Shown: positions 1-9,336 of the stretch, piece by piece
Position numbering within the stretch: the first letter of the stretch is position 1
Layout of the letters: each line of letters begins with the position of its first letter
NCBI GenBank assembly: GCA_900766185.1
Contig: CAAFUL010000090.1
Location: forward strand, 1-64,000
DNA from: an uncultured Johnsonella sp.
GTDB taxonomy: Bacteria; Bacillota; Clostridia; Lachnospirales; Lachnospiraceae
Direction: 5' to 3'
Length of the DNA: 64,000 nucleotides
Translations under genes and position numbers: made by a program
Notes under the pieces: generated by a model
The model's input: the letters and a program-made list of their open reading frames with translations, nothing else
Told to the model about the DNA's origin: nothing
The model's database searches: none

Positions 1-66
1 AAAAAGAAAAGATTTGTTATTAGTATGAATCCTTCAGAATTTTTAGAGCAAGTACTGGATTTTTAA
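1..66 (+). CDS. 3' end of an unidentified gene
   Basis: An open frame enters from the left edge and ends at TAA 64-66, giving a 21-residue tail that ends in FLEQVLDF. It is too short to identify. It may be the end of the gene before the ECF transporter operon. No hairpin terminator is visible before the next gene. Confidence 0.35.
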   Translation, partial: KKKRFVISMNPSEFLEQVLDF

Positions 67-204
67 AAAAGACTATTTTTGTCAAAAGGGGAATATAACA
101 TTTCATGCGTACGTCCTGATTTTAACAGTAAAACTATTGAAGTTTAAAGAACATAAGAGTATAATCGTTAGGTAGAACTAACTTAAAAAAGGGGGTATTC
201 TAAG

Positions 205-783
205 ATGAAATTTACAGTAAAGGATTTGGTTAATGCCAGTTTATTCTCTGTACTGATAGTAGTATTTTATTGGTGTGCGGGTATGTTGGGTTTTATTCCG
301 GTAACTATGCCGGCTGTTCCTTTTATCTGCGGCTTCGTTGCAGGACCTGTATTCATGCTTTACAGCACCAAGATAGATAAGTTCGGCATGATGTTGATAC
401 TTGGAATAATAGTTTCTTTGGTATTTGCGCTTACAGGACATGGAGTTTATGTAATACCGGGAACTGTTTTACTGGCTTTTGCAGGCGAGTGGATCTTAAA
501 AATGGGCGGATATAAGAGTATAAATCATGCAAGATGGGCATATACGGTATTTGTACTGTTTTCCGCTTTTAATCTTTTGCCTATGTTTATTGCAAGAGAA
601 GCATATGCTAAGCGCCTTGTAGCCGGAGGATATTCGCAGGATTTTATTGATAGTATGTTTGCAGTGCTTCCGCAGTGGTCACTTTTACCTGTTATTTTAT
701 TTGGAGCTTTAGGAGGATATCTTGGAGCTACCTTCGGTATATCTATATTGAAGAAGCATTTTGAAAAGGCTAATATGGCATAG
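205..783 (+). CDS. ECF transporter S component, Trep_Strep-like membrane protein
   Basis: A 192-residue, very hydrophobic protein with about five or six membrane segments and a short basic C-terminus. Size and style fit the substrate-binding S component of an energy-coupling factor importer of the MptE/Trep_Strep type, whose substrate is not established. The T component follows after 4 bases and a fused double ATPase follows that, so the three genes probably form a dedicated importer operon. The start is ATG 205 behind an AAAAAAGGGGG ribosome binding site. Family assignment is from general appearance and context. The substrate is unknown. Confidence 0.75.
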   Translation: MKFTVKDLVNASLFSVLIVVFYWCAGMLGFIPVTMPAVPFICGFVAGPVFMLYSTKIDKFGMMLILGIIVSLVFALTGHGVYVIPGTVLLAFAGEWILKMGGYKSINHARWAYTVFVLFSAFNLLPMFIAREAYAKRLVAGGYSQDFIDSMFAVLPQWSLLPVILFGALGGYLGATFGISILKKHFEKANMA

Positions 784-787
784 GATT

Positions 788-1492
788 ATGAAAAATTATA
801 AATTTAGCTTGGACTTTATAACAAAATTCTATCTGACAATGCTTATAGGAATTATTGCAATTACGGGTAATTTGCAGTACAGTCTGCCGTATTTATCACT
901 GCTTATATCAATATTTCCTTTTGTATTATTACTGCTGCATGGAAGATACATAATGTGCATTAAATGTACTGTTATAATAGTTTGTGCATGGCTGCTGGAA
1001 AGATTTGCAATAGGAAGGCTTGGAATGTTGCTTGACGGTATAGCATTATTTTTTGTAGGTGTAGTTATACGAATGATGCCGGGAGTGATCATGGGTTATT
1101 ATACTATGTATACAAGTACCATGTCCGACATGGTAAAGTCCATGAGAAATATTAAAGTACCGGAATTTATAATTATACCCGTATCGCTGTTATTCAGATT
1201 CTTTTATTCTATAAGAGAGGACTACAGCATGATAAGAGATGCCATGAAAATGCATGAGCTTAACTTTATAAAGTTGTGGAATAAGCCGGAGAAACTTATA
1301 GAATACAGGGTAGTCCCTTTGCTGATGTGTTCGACCAAGGCGGCTGATGATGTGGCTATCTCTGCCATGACAAGAGGTATGGTGCTTGGAAAGCCAAGAA
1401 GCAGTATGTCCGATGCAAGGCTTAGGATACAGGATTATGTGCTTATACTGTTATTTACAGCTGTATTTGTAGTGAGTATGTTCAGGAGTTAA
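788..1492 (+). CDS. ECF transporter T component (transmembrane coupling protein)
   Basis: A 234-residue membrane protein with N-terminal hydrophobic segments (about residues 15-110) followed by a cytoplasmic helical region. It contains SAMTRGMVLGKPRS, which resembles the A-R-G coupling motif by which EcfT proteins grip the ATPases. I prefer ATG 788, four bases after the S-component stop, over an upstream in-frame TTG at 761 that would overlap the previous gene. It should couple ATP hydrolysis by the downstream double ATPase to substrate import by the S component. Confidence 0.8.
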   Translation: MKNYKFSLDFITKFYLTMLIGIIAITGNLQYSLPYLSLLISIFPFVLLLLHGRYIMCIKCTVIIVCAWLLERFAIGRLGMLLDGIALFFVGVVIRMMPGVIMGYYTMYTSTMSDMVKSMRNIKVPEFIIIPVSLLFRFFYSIREDYSMIRDAMKMHELNFIKLWNKPEKLIEYRVVPLLMCSTKAADDVAISAMTRGMVLGKPRSSMSDARLRIQDYVLILLFTAVFVVSMFRS

Positions 1493-1555
1493 AACAGGCT
1501 ATAAAAGAATTGATTTGATTATTATCAGAATATTATTAAAATTTGGAAAGAGACT

Positions 1556-2950
1556 ATGCTTGAATTAAAAGATATTAATTTGTCTTACGGTGATAAGAAA
1601 ATATTGGAAGATGTAAATGTAAGCTTTGCAGAGGGTACGGTAAGTGTAATATCGGGTGCGTCAGGCAGCGGAAAAAGCAGCCTTATTAAGTTGCTTAACG
1701 GTGTGATACCCCAATTTGTAAATGCGGATATTAAAGGTGGCATCATAGTAGACGATAATGATATTTCCCAAAAGGATGTAGCAGCCAGAAGTGATTTTAT
1801 ATCTACCGTATTTCAAAATCCCAAAAGTCAGTTTTACAGTATAAATACTACGGATGAGATAGTATTTGCATTGGAGAACAGAAACCTGCCAAAAGATGAA
1901 ATAGTAGATACGGTAAAGGAATATACGGAAATCTTAGGTACTAAAAAGCTTCTTGACAGGGATATTTTTAAGCTTTCCGGCGGAGAAAAGCAACTGGTAG
2001 CTATTACCGCTGTAGCCTGTATGAAACAAAAGGTGTATATATTTGACGAGCCTTCGGCTTCTTTGGATATAGATGCCATAAAAAGGCTTAAGTCGGCTAT
2101 AAAAACATTAAAAGAGCTGGGTAAAATCATTATTATAGTAGAACACAGACTGTATTATTTAAAAGATATACTGGATAAACTCTATGCTATAGAAGATGCT
2201 AAACTCATAGAACTTGAGAGTGTAGATGAAGAAAGTATAAAAAGACATAACTTAAGAACTCTAAATGAGATAAGTAAACAGGAGCTTATAGAGGGCTGTA
2301 AGGATTTTAGTTACAGAAAAGTGTTTGTAAACAATAATTCAACAAGCGATTTAGGCAAAGAAGATAGGATACTTAGTTGCAGAAACTACAAGTACTCCTA
2401 TATGAAAAATAAAGTATTTGATTTTAGCATAGACTTTTCAAGAGGTATTCATTTTATTATAGGTGAAAACGGTATCGGTAAAAGTACCTTTATCCGCTGT
2501 CTTTGCGGACTTAATAAGGGATTTGGAAAGGGCTTTTATTACGAAAATAATTTTATTAAAAAACCGGAAAAACTTATTTCCTTAGTGATGCAGGATGTGA
2601 ATTATCAACTTTTTACAGAGAGTGTCTTGGAAGAGATATCTCTTGTAACTGATGATGAGAAATTAAAAGAAGATGTATTAGTGCAGCTTTTGTTATGGGA
2701 TAAGAGGCAGCAGCACCCTCAAAGCCTTTCCGGTGGAGAAAAGCAAAGACTTTCGATATCTCTTTGCATGGCTTCAAAAAAGCCTCTGGTAATATTTGAC
2801 GAGCCTACAAGCGGTCTTTGCAAGCATAACATGAAAAAAACCATAGAATTTATAAAAGATATGGAAAAAGAGGGCAAGACTATTATAATTATCTCTCATG
2901 ACTATGAGTTTATAAAATCATGCGGCGGAAATATAATAGAGTTTGTGTAA
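1556..2950 (+). CDS. ECF transporter ATPase, two ABC domains fused (EcfA-EcfA')
   Basis: A 464-residue protein with two complete ABC domains. The first has Walker A GASGSGKSS, signature LSGGEKQ and Walker B VYIFDEP. The second, starting near residue 280, has GENGIGKST, LSGGEKQR and LVIFDEPTSGL. In ECF importers the two ATPases are often separate genes; here they are one chain, a known arrangement for dedicated (group I) systems. It closes the S-T-A operon and should energise import through the EcfT protein. The second domain ends soon after its H-loop (IISHDYE). Confidence 0.88.
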   Translation: MLELKDINLSYGDKKILEDVNVSFAEGTVSVISGASGSGKSSLIKLLNGVIPQFVNADIKGGIIVDDNDISQKDVAARSDFISTVFQNPKSQFYSINTTDEIVFALENRNLPKDEIVDTVKEYTEILGTKKLLDRDIFKLSGGEKQLVAITAVACMKQKVYIFDEPSASLDIDAIKRLKSAIKTLKELGKIIIIVEHRLYYLKDILDKLYAIEDAKLIELESVDEESIKRHNLRTLNEISKQELIEGCKDFSYRKVFVNNNSTSDLGKEDRILSCRNYKYSYMKNKVFDFSIDFSRGIHFIIGENGIGKSTFIRCLCGLNKGFGKGFYYENNFIKKPEKLISLVMQDVNYQLFTESVLEEISLVTDDEKLKEDVLVQLLLWDKRQQHPQSLSGGEKQRLSISLCMASKKPLVIFDEPTSGLCKHNMKKTIEFIKDMEKEGKTIIIISHDYEFIKSCGGNIIEFV

Positions 2951-3033
2951 AATAGCAAAATGACATTTTAAAATTCAGCTTGATTTATTACTTTATTTAA
3001 TATAAAATTTAATATATTCTTTTGAGATATAAG

Positions 3034-3080
3034 GTACTGACCGCAAATTGTGATTATTTAACATTCGGTCAGTACTTTTC
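3034..3080 (+). terminator. Rho-independent terminator after the ECF operon
   Basis: A perfect 10-bp stem (GTACTGACCG at 3034-3043 and CGGTCAGTAC at 3066-3075) with a 22-base AT-rich loop, followed by TTTTCTT. It lies between the ECF operon and the MATE gene. Confidence 0.75.
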
Positions 3081-3142
3081 TTAATTAAAATATAAGAATA
3101 CAATTAGAAAATTTTGTTTTTTTGGAGTCGATGTAAAAGTGC

Positions 3143-4471
3143 ATGAATGAGAGTATATTAAAAAAATTCACAAGATATAGTGTAAGTAATATATTTGGTA
3201 TGATGGCAATATCCGTGTATATTTTGGCAGATACTTTCTTTATAGCAAGGGGAGTAGGTACATTAGGGCTTACTGCACTTAATATAGCAATTCCGGCATT
3301 CAGTTTTATACAAGGAAGCGGACTTATGCTTGGTATAGGAGCTGCTACAAAGTATTCGATATTGAAGGCACAGAGGCAGGAAAAAGAGTCTGATGAAATA
3401 TTTTCCTTAGCTGTAATAAGCGGGCTTATAATAAGTTTGTTTTTTGTGTTCTTAAGCATAACGGCAAGCAAGCATTTGGTTAAAATACTTGGAGCCGATG
3501 AGAGTATATTTGATATAACGGTTACCTATCTTAGGGTGATCTTATGTTTTGCACCGAGTTTTATTATAAATGCAATATTTTTATGCTTTGTAAGAAATGA
3601 TCAGGCACCGGCTCTTGCCATGATTGCTATGGTGATAGGCAGTTTTTCCAATATAGTACTTGACGATATCTTTGTATTTCCCTTGAATATGGGGATGTTC
3701 GGAGCGGCTTTGGCTACGGGTTGTGCACCGGTTATAGGTCTTTGTATACTGTCATTGCACAAGTTTAGAGGAAAGAATAATTTTAAGTTGGTAAAATGCA
3801 AGCTTGATTTTATTAAAATATTTGGTATATTAAAATTGGGGCTTCCGTCATTGATCACGGAGATGGCAAACGGAGTGGTAATTATAGTTTTTAATATACT
3901 TATACTTGGGATATCAGGTAATATAGGGGTTGCCGCCTACGGTATAATAGCCAACATATCAATGGTGGTAACAGCCATTTACACAGGGATATCACAGGCT
4001 ATACAGCCCTTACTCAGTAACTGTTACGGATTAAAAGATACATCAGGTATGAAGAAGATATTTAAATATGCCCTTGTTCTGATGCTTGCGCTATCTTTAG
4101 TCATATATGTGATTTTATATTTTTATGCTCCGGATATAGCCTTTATTTTTAACAAGGAAAATGATAACACTTTGCAGAAAATGGCTGTGGAGGGCTTAAA
4201 GGTTTACTTTACAGCCACACCTTTTTTAGGCTTTAATATAATTATTTCTATAGTACTTATATCTATGGAAAAAGCCGTACCGGCACAGATAATATCACTG
4301 TGCAGAGGTTTCTTTATACTGGTACCTTCGGCAGTGATATTAAGCAAAGTATTTTTAATGCTCGGCGTGTGGTTATCGCTTTTATTTTGTGAATGTGTAG
4401 TTGCAATAATAAGCATTTACTTTTTATATAGACTGATAAAATCAAGAGAAATTTTTAAGGAAAGGATTTGA
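3143..4471 (+). CDS. MATE family multidrug/Na+ antiporter
   Basis: A 442-residue protein with about 12 hydrophobic segments in two similar halves, the usual MATE length and pattern. It begins MNESILKKFTRYSVSNIFGM, and both halves carry the glycine/proline-rich helices (GTLGLTALNIAIPAFSF; SGNIGVAAYGIIANIS) typical of MepA/NorM-type exporters. MATE proteins expel cationic drugs or metabolites using Na+ or H+ gradients. The substrate cannot be told from sequence. A DsbA-like gene follows 3 bases after the stop and may be co-transcribed. Confidence 0.87.
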   Translation: MNESILKKFTRYSVSNIFGMMAISVYILADTFFIARGVGTLGLTALNIAIPAFSFIQGSGLMLGIGAATKYSILKAQRQEKESDEIFSLAVISGLIISLFFVFLSITASKHLVKILGADESIFDITVTYLRVILCFAPSFIINAIFLCFVRNDQAPALAMIAMVIGSFSNIVLDDIFVFPLNMGMFGAALATGCAPVIGLCILSLHKFRGKNNFKLVKCKLDFIKIFGILKLGLPSLITEMANGVVIIVFNILILGISGNIGVAAYGIIANISMVVTAIYTGISQAIQPLLSNCYGLKDTSGMKKIFKYALVLMLALSLVIYVILYFYAPDIAFIFNKENDNTLQKMAVEGLKVYFTATPFLGFNIIISIVLISMEKAVPAQIISLCRGFFILVPSAVILSKVFLMLGVWLSLLFCECVVAIISIYFLYRLIKSREIFKERI

Positions 4472-4474
4472 GTT

Positions 4475-4975
4475 ATGAAAAAGGAATTAGAGGTATTTTA
4501 TGATTTGGCTTGCCCATATTGCTATCAGGGGCTTATGGATCTTAGGAAGTTCCTTAACGGCAATGAGGAGGTGTACTTGAATTACATAGCCTGCGAGGCA
4601 CATCCGAAACCTGAACCTGCAAAAATGCACAGCGATCTTGCTGCAAGAGTTGTGTATTTTCTAAAAGACAATGACTTAGATGTAAATAAATTTAATTTCC
4701 TTGTGTATGAGGCTTATTTTGAAAAGGATCTAAGCATAGAAGATAAATCCTTGCTTACCGAGTTTGCGAAAATGTGCGGAGCGGATGAGGAGAGCGTAAG
4801 GGAGGTACTTAACTCAAATAAGTATCAGGATGTGCTTGAAAGTGCCAATACGCTTGTATGGTCAGAGCTTAAATTTGCTGCCGTACCAAGTTACAGGAGC
4901 GGTGAAAGAACTGTAGGTTCAGGCGGAGGTGTACTTGTTGATATAGATAAGGTTGCCGAACTTCTTGAAGAATAA
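4475..4975 (+). CDS. DsbA-like thioredoxin-fold protein (FrnE-type)
   Basis: A 166-residue protein opening EVFYDLACPYCYQGLMDL: a first beta strand followed by a CPYC active site as in DsbA/FrnE oxidoreductases. A likely cis-proline loop is at AAVPSYRSG near the C-terminus. It is shorter than typical FrnE proteins (about 200-240 residues) because the helical insertion is reduced. There is no signal peptide, so it is cytoplasmic. It follows the MATE gene closely. A thiol-disulfide or isomerase role is inferred from the family and the substrate is unknown. Confidence 0.75.
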   Translation: MKKELEVFYDLACPYCYQGLMDLRKFLNGNEEVYLNYIACEAHPKPEPAKMHSDLAARVVYFLKDNDLDVNKFNFLVYEAYFEKDLSIEDKSLLTEFAKMCGADEESVREVLNSNKYQDVLESANTLVWSELKFAAVPSYRSGERTVGSGGGVLVDIDKVAELLEE

Positions 4976-5051
4976 AAGATTATATAGGATTGATTGAATG
5001 TTTATGACTTTTAGTCCTAAATAAAACAAGTTACAAACCTAAAAAATATAA

Positions 5052-5146
5052 GGGCTGTTGCATTTTAAGATTTTGCACAAGCTATATTATGGTATTTTTC
5101 TGAACTGCCATATATCTTGTAAATAATCTATACTTTGCAACAGCCC
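5052..5146. repeat. Inverted repeat between convergent genes, possible bidirectional terminator
   Basis: The perfect 11-bp arms GGGCTGTTGCA (5052-5062) and TGCAACAGCCC (5136-5146) enclose about 73 bases. It sits between the converging DsbA-like and signal peptidase genes. The long spacer is unusual for a simple terminator, so a small relic of a mobile repeat is also possible. Confidence 0.5.
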
Positions 5147-5159
5147 ATGTATTATATCC

Positions 5160-5723
5160 CTACTTGATCAAGCCTATATTCGGAAAGTATCTGAATATAA
5201 CCTTTGATATGATCTTATTCTTGTATACATAGGTATTATGCCAATATCTTGCATCTCCCGAAGAATTTCTGTTGTCCCCCATACAAAAGTAACCGTTTTC
5301 AGGAACTTCAAAATGCATATCAGGTTCAGGTATCATAGGCTCTTTTATGTAAGGCTCCTCCATCGGATCGGGAGAGTTGTTAAGGTACACATGCCCGTCT
5401 TTGATATCGATCACATCCCCCGGAATACCGATAATTCTTTTTACATAAAAAGTCTTTTCATCATCAGGGTATCTGAAGATAATCACATCTCCTCGTTTAG
5501 GGTCTTCAAAAAGATAGGAAAGTCTAAAACCTATAACCCTGTCTCCTGTCATAATAGTATTTTCCATAGAAGCGGAAGGTACATGGGAATTAGCTATAAT
5601 AAAAGTATTAAGGCAGAAAGCTATTGCTGCGGCGGTTATAATGATGCCGAGCCAGCTTTTCAACTCTGCCATTAAATTAAATTTACCTTTTTCATTATTG
5701 TCATTTTCATTATTGTTTGCCAT
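5160..5723 (-). CDS. lepB: Type I signal peptidase
   Basis: A 187-residue protein with one N-terminal membrane anchor (about residues 25-47, after a charged Asn/Lys-rich start). The catalytic serine lies in SHVPSASMENT, the general-base lysine in YVKRIIGIPGD, and the conserved GDNRNSSGDARYW box is present. It removes signal peptides from secreted proteins on the outer face of the membrane. The length matches Gram-positive S26 peptidases. The start is supported by an AAAGGAG site on the - strand just before it. It is transcribed alone, opposite to its neighbours. Confidence 0.95.
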   Translation of the reverse strand: MANNNENDNNEKGKFNLMAELKSWLGIIITAAAIAFCLNTFIIANSHVPSASMENTIMTGDRVIGFRLSYLFEDPKRGDVIIFRYPDDEKTFYVKRIIGIPGDVIDIKDGHVYLNNSPDPMEEPYIKEPMIPEPDMHFEVPENGYFCMGDNRNSSGDARYWHNTYVYKNKIISKVIFRYFPNIGLIK

Positions 5724-6121
5724 AATTTCTCCTTTATATATTGATAACCTAGGTTTAATGCAGATTTCTAAAATAAGTACAGAAGTCTTGCTTTACTTTG
5801 CATTTACACGACATTATAAATCACTACGGTTTTCCATGCCTTATAAAACTGTCCTGTATCTAAAAATAAAGCAATGAGGCAGTAAAGCTATTTTACAAAT
5901 ACCACATTAAAATTTCCTAAAATCACATGCTAATTATTTTAGATTATAAATAGCTTATATACAAGTTATATTTTTGTGAAGTACGGTTATCTTATTTAAT
6001 TTTATGCTGTATTTAGTATGAATTATATGATAAAATCAGCGTAAAGTATTATTGATATATATAAATTCAAAAAAGTGTGCAAAAAAATTATGGCTGAAAA
6101 TATTATTGGAGGTAATAGTTT
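5724..6121. other. Divergent intergenic region between lepB and glgB
   Basis: About 400 AT-rich bases hold the promoters of the divergent lepB (-) and glgB (+) genes. The ribosome binding site of glgB (TTGGAGG) is at its right end. I see no convincing gene, RNA or repeat inside it. Confidence 0.5.
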
Positions 6122-8368
6122 ATGGAAGATATACTTTATAATCTTATGGACTGGGCGCAAGTAGAAGAAATAGTATATTCTGAAAGTTCAAGACCGCATG
6201 AGATCCTCGGAGCTAAGAAGCTTGAAGAGGGAATACTTATACAGTGTTTTTTCCCGAATGCAAAGGAAGTTAAACTTTATTTGGAAAAAACGGCTAAAGA
6301 GATCAACATGAAGAAACAAGACGAAGCCGGTTTTTTTGCTGTATTACTAAAACAAAAGACTATCCCCAAATACCATTATCATGTAGTGTATGAATATAAC
6401 AGTGTGGACAGACAAGAAAGCTATATGAAGTTTAGTATGTATAGTGATGAAGACCTGGATAGATTTGCAAGAGGAGTGCATTATGATATATTTGAAAAAA
6501 TGGGAGCACATCTTGCAACAGTTGAGGGTATAGATGGAGTTTATTTTTCCGTATGGGCTCCTGAGGCGCTTAGAATCTCAGTGGTTGGAGATTTCAACTT
6601 TTGGGACGGAAGAGTACACCAGATGAGTAAGATAAAGGACAGCGGAATATGGGAGATATTTATACCCGGGGTAGAGCAGCTTGATAACTATAAGTACGAA
6701 ATAAAGACCATAAAGGGAGAGCCTATGTTAAAAGCCGACCCTTACGGATATTTTTGTGAGTTAAGACCCAATACCGCTTCTTTGGTATACAACATTAACA
6801 ACTATGTGTGGGATGACGAGGATTGGATGCTTGACAGGGACTTAAAGCAGTCTAACGGAAAGAATTACGACGGCTGCCCTATCAATATATACGAGTTGCA
6901 TCTGGGCTCATGGATCAGAAAAGAAAGAAAGTTTGATGATAACGGTGAAGAAATAGTGGGAAGTGAGTTTTACAACTATAAGGAGATAGCTGTAAAACTG
7001 GCAAAGTATGTAAAAGAAATGAATTATACGCATATAGAGCTTATGCCGGTGATGGAGCATCCGTTTGACGGAAGCTGGGGTTATCAGGTTACGGGTTACT
7101 ATGCACCTACTTCAAGATACGGTACTCCACATGACTTTATGTACTTTGTAGACTATATGCACTCACAAAACATAGGAGTAATAATAGACTGGGTACCGGC
7201 ACATTTCCCTAAAGATCTACACGGTCTGGGAGTTTTTGACGGAACTCATGTGTATGAGCATGCAGACCCCAGACAGGGGACGCATCCTCACTGGGGTACC
7301 TATGTATACAATTACGGAAGACCGCAGGTAAGCAACTTTCTTATAGCCAATGCCATTTACTGGGCAAAGTATTATCATATAGACGGTATACGAATGGATG
7401 CGGTAGCCTCTATGCTCTATCTTGATTACGGCAGAGAAGACGGACAGTGGGTGGCTAATAAATACGGCGGACATGAGAATTTGGAGGCGATAGAGTTTTT
7501 AAAGCATCTTAATTCCGTATTTAAGACAAGGTTTAGTGATGCGCTTTTAATAGCCGAGGAAAGCACCGCATGGCCTAAAATAAGCGGAGAGCTCTCAGAC
7601 GGAGGACTTGGATTTGACTTTAAGTGGAATATGGGTTGGATGAATGATTTTCTTTCCTATATGCAAAATGATCCGTATTTCAGGTCATACCACTATGGAA
7701 AACTTACCTTTTCCATGTTGTATCAATACAGTGAAAACTTTATATTGGTACTAAGCCATGATGAGGTGGTACACGGTAAGAAAACCTTGTTAAATAAGAT
7801 GCCGGGATTTTATATAGAAGACAGACTTGCCAACTTAAGGGTTGCCTACGGTTTTATGATGACACATCCGGGTAAGAAACTTTTGTTTATGGGGCAGGAA
7901 TTTGCGCAGGAAAATGAGTGGAACGAAGACAAGGAAATCGAGTGGGCTGCTTTGGAAGATCCGCTTCATGCCGCTATGCACAGATATGTAAAGGATCTTA
8001 ATCTTTTTTACAGGAAGAATGAATCTTTGTGGAAGTTAGATACCGAGCCGGAAGGTTTTGAGTGGACTAATTGTTATTCCTACGAGGAAAATATCGTTGC
8101 CTTTGTAAGAAAGAGCGAGTATGAGGAAGACGATTTGCTGGTGGTTTGTAATTTCACTCCGGTCAGTTATGAAAGCTTTGATATCAGAGTGCCTTACCCT
8201 GCAAGTTATAAAGAGGTATTTAACTCGGATCTGGAAACTTACGGAGGTAAGGGAATTAAAAACGCAAGGGCGGTCAAGGCGAAAGAGGATGAGGATGGAA
8301 AGAATTTAGTAATAGATATCAAGATACCTCCTCTTGGTATTTTGATTTTCTCTCCCAAGGTGAAATAA
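6122..8368 (+). CDS. glgB: 1,4-alpha-glucan branching enzyme (GH13)
   Basis: A 748-residue protein with an N-terminal glycan-binding domain, a CBM48 module (YFSVWAPEALRISVVGDFN) and a GH13 barrel. Branching-enzyme motifs are visible: the GSWGYQVTGYYAPTSRYG region, DGIRMDAVASMLYLDYG with the nucleophile Asp, AEEST with the acid/base Glu, and LSHDEVVHGK with the transition-state Asp. It forms alpha-1,6 branches in glycogen. mscS overlaps its stop (TAATG) and malQ follows, so glgB-mscS-malQ is probably one unit. No glgA/C/D or phosphorylase lies in the window. Confidence 0.95.
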   Translation: MEDILYNLMDWAQVEEIVYSESSRPHEILGAKKLEEGILIQCFFPNAKEVKLYLEKTAKEINMKKQDEAGFFAVLLKQKTIPKYHYHVVYEYNSVDRQESYMKFSMYSDEDLDRFARGVHYDIFEKMGAHLATVEGIDGVYFSVWAPEALRISVVGDFNFWDGRVHQMSKIKDSGIWEIFIPGVEQLDNYKYEIKTIKGEPMLKADPYGYFCELRPNTASLVYNINNYVWDDEDWMLDRDLKQSNGKNYDGCPINIYELHLGSWIRKERKFDDNGEEIVGSEFYNYKEIAVKLAKYVKEMNYTHIELMPVMEHPFDGSWGYQVTGYYAPTSRYGTPHDFMYFVDYMHSQNIGVIIDWVPAHFPKDLHGLGVFDGTHVYEHADPRQGTHPHWGTYVYNYGRPQVSNFLIANAIYWAKYYHIDGIRMDAVASMLYLDYGREDGQWVANKYGGHENLEAIEFLKHLNSVFKTRFSDALLIAEESTAWPKISGELSDGGLGFDFKWNMGWMNDFLSYMQNDPYFRSYHYGKLTFSMLYQYSENFILVLSHDEVVHGKKTLLNKMPGFYIEDRLANLRVAYGFMMTHPGKKLLFMGQEFAQENEWNEDKEIEWAALEDPLHAAMHRYVKDLNLFYRKNESLWKLDTEPEGFEWTNCYSYEENIVAFVRKSEYEEDDLLVVCNFTPVSYESFDIRVPYPASYKEVFNSDLETYGGKGIKNARAVKAKEDEDGKNLVIDIKIPPLGILIFSPKVK

Positions 8369-9318
8369 TGTTTGCTTTTTTTAATACAATGCTACAGGCT
8401 GCAGAACTGCAGACTGTCAGCACAGAATCTGCCGCACTTGAGACCATAGCCTCGGAGGTTGCGGAACAGATCAGTGAGGATCTGGATAAGGTCAATCCTA
8501 CTACGGCTTTTGATGTACTTAAAAATCATTTTCCTTCCATACTTGCGGTTTTGTATCAGATACTTATAATAATACTGATAATATTTATAGCGAACAGACT
8601 TATAAAGCTGGTTACTTCCCTTATGAATAAGTCTTTTGCCGCAATGAAGGTGGATAAAGGAATAAGTAAGTTCCTTATATCCGTATTCAGGTTTTTTGCT
8701 TACACTATAGTGATATTCGTAGTGGCGGAAAGACTGGGTATTAATTCAGCCTCTATAATAACCGTAATAGGCTCAGCGGGACTTGCCATAGGGCTTGCCT
8801 TACAGGGAAGTTTAAGTAATGTTGCGGGAGGCATAATAATCCTTGTTACCAAGCCTTTTAAAGTAGGTGATTATATAGCTTTTGAAGAGACTGAAGGTAC
8901 TGTAAAGATTATTGATATAGTTCATACCACACTTGTAACCTATGATAATAAAAAAGTGAGCATACCTAATGCAAGCCTGTCAAGCAAGGTGATAGTTAAT
9001 TTAACAGCCTATGATAAGAGAATGCTTGAGGTAAAGACCTATGTAAGTTATGATACGGATATAGCCAAGGCAAGAAAAATACTCCGGTCAGTTTATGAAG
9101 GTCATGAGAAAATCATAAAGAATGATCCTAATAAAAAAATAGTTACTTATCTTGAGTCTTATACGGATTCGGCACTTACCATAGGTGCAAGAGGCTGGTG
9201 CAATACAGACGACTTTGTAAGTACAAAGTGGGATATACAAGAAAAAATCAAAGTGAAATTTGATGAAAATAATATAGATTTGGCACATAGAAAAGTTGAT
9301 GTGTATCAAAAAAATTAA
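8368..9318 (+). CDS. MscS-type mechanosensitive ion channel
   Basis: A 316-residue protein: an N-terminal segment, three hydrophobic helices (about residues 60-150) including the pore helix with the alternating Gly/Ala pattern GSAGLAIGLALQGSLSNVAGG, then the cytoplasmic beta and alpha/beta domains (FKVGDYIAFEETEGTVKIIDI, and a KVSIPN strand that matches the family). It opens under membrane tension to release solutes during hypo-osmotic shock. It overlaps glgB by one base. Its place between glycogen genes may simply be co-transcription. Confidence 0.93.
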   Translation: MFAFFNTMLQAAELQTVSTESAALETIASEVAEQISEDLDKVNPTTAFDVLKNHFPSILAVLYQILIIILIIFIANRLIKLVTSLMNKSFAAMKVDKGISKFLISVFRFFAYTIVIFVVAERLGINSASIITVIGSAGLAIGLALQGSLSNVAGGIIILVTKPFKVGDYIAFEETEGTVKIIDIVHTTLVTYDNKKVSIPNASLSSKVIVNLTAYDKRMLEVKTYVSYDTDIAKARKILRSVYEGHEKIIKNDPNKKIVTYLESYTDSALTIGARGWCNTDDFVSTKWDIQEKIKVKFDENNIDLAHRKVDVYQKN

Positions 9319-9336
9319 ATAGTTATAGGAGCATTT

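Noticed and set aside
67..204. Riboswitch before the ECF transporter operon
   Set aside because: I found only a small GTTAG/CTAAC hairpin and no recognisable TPP, FMN, cobalamin or other riboswitch core.
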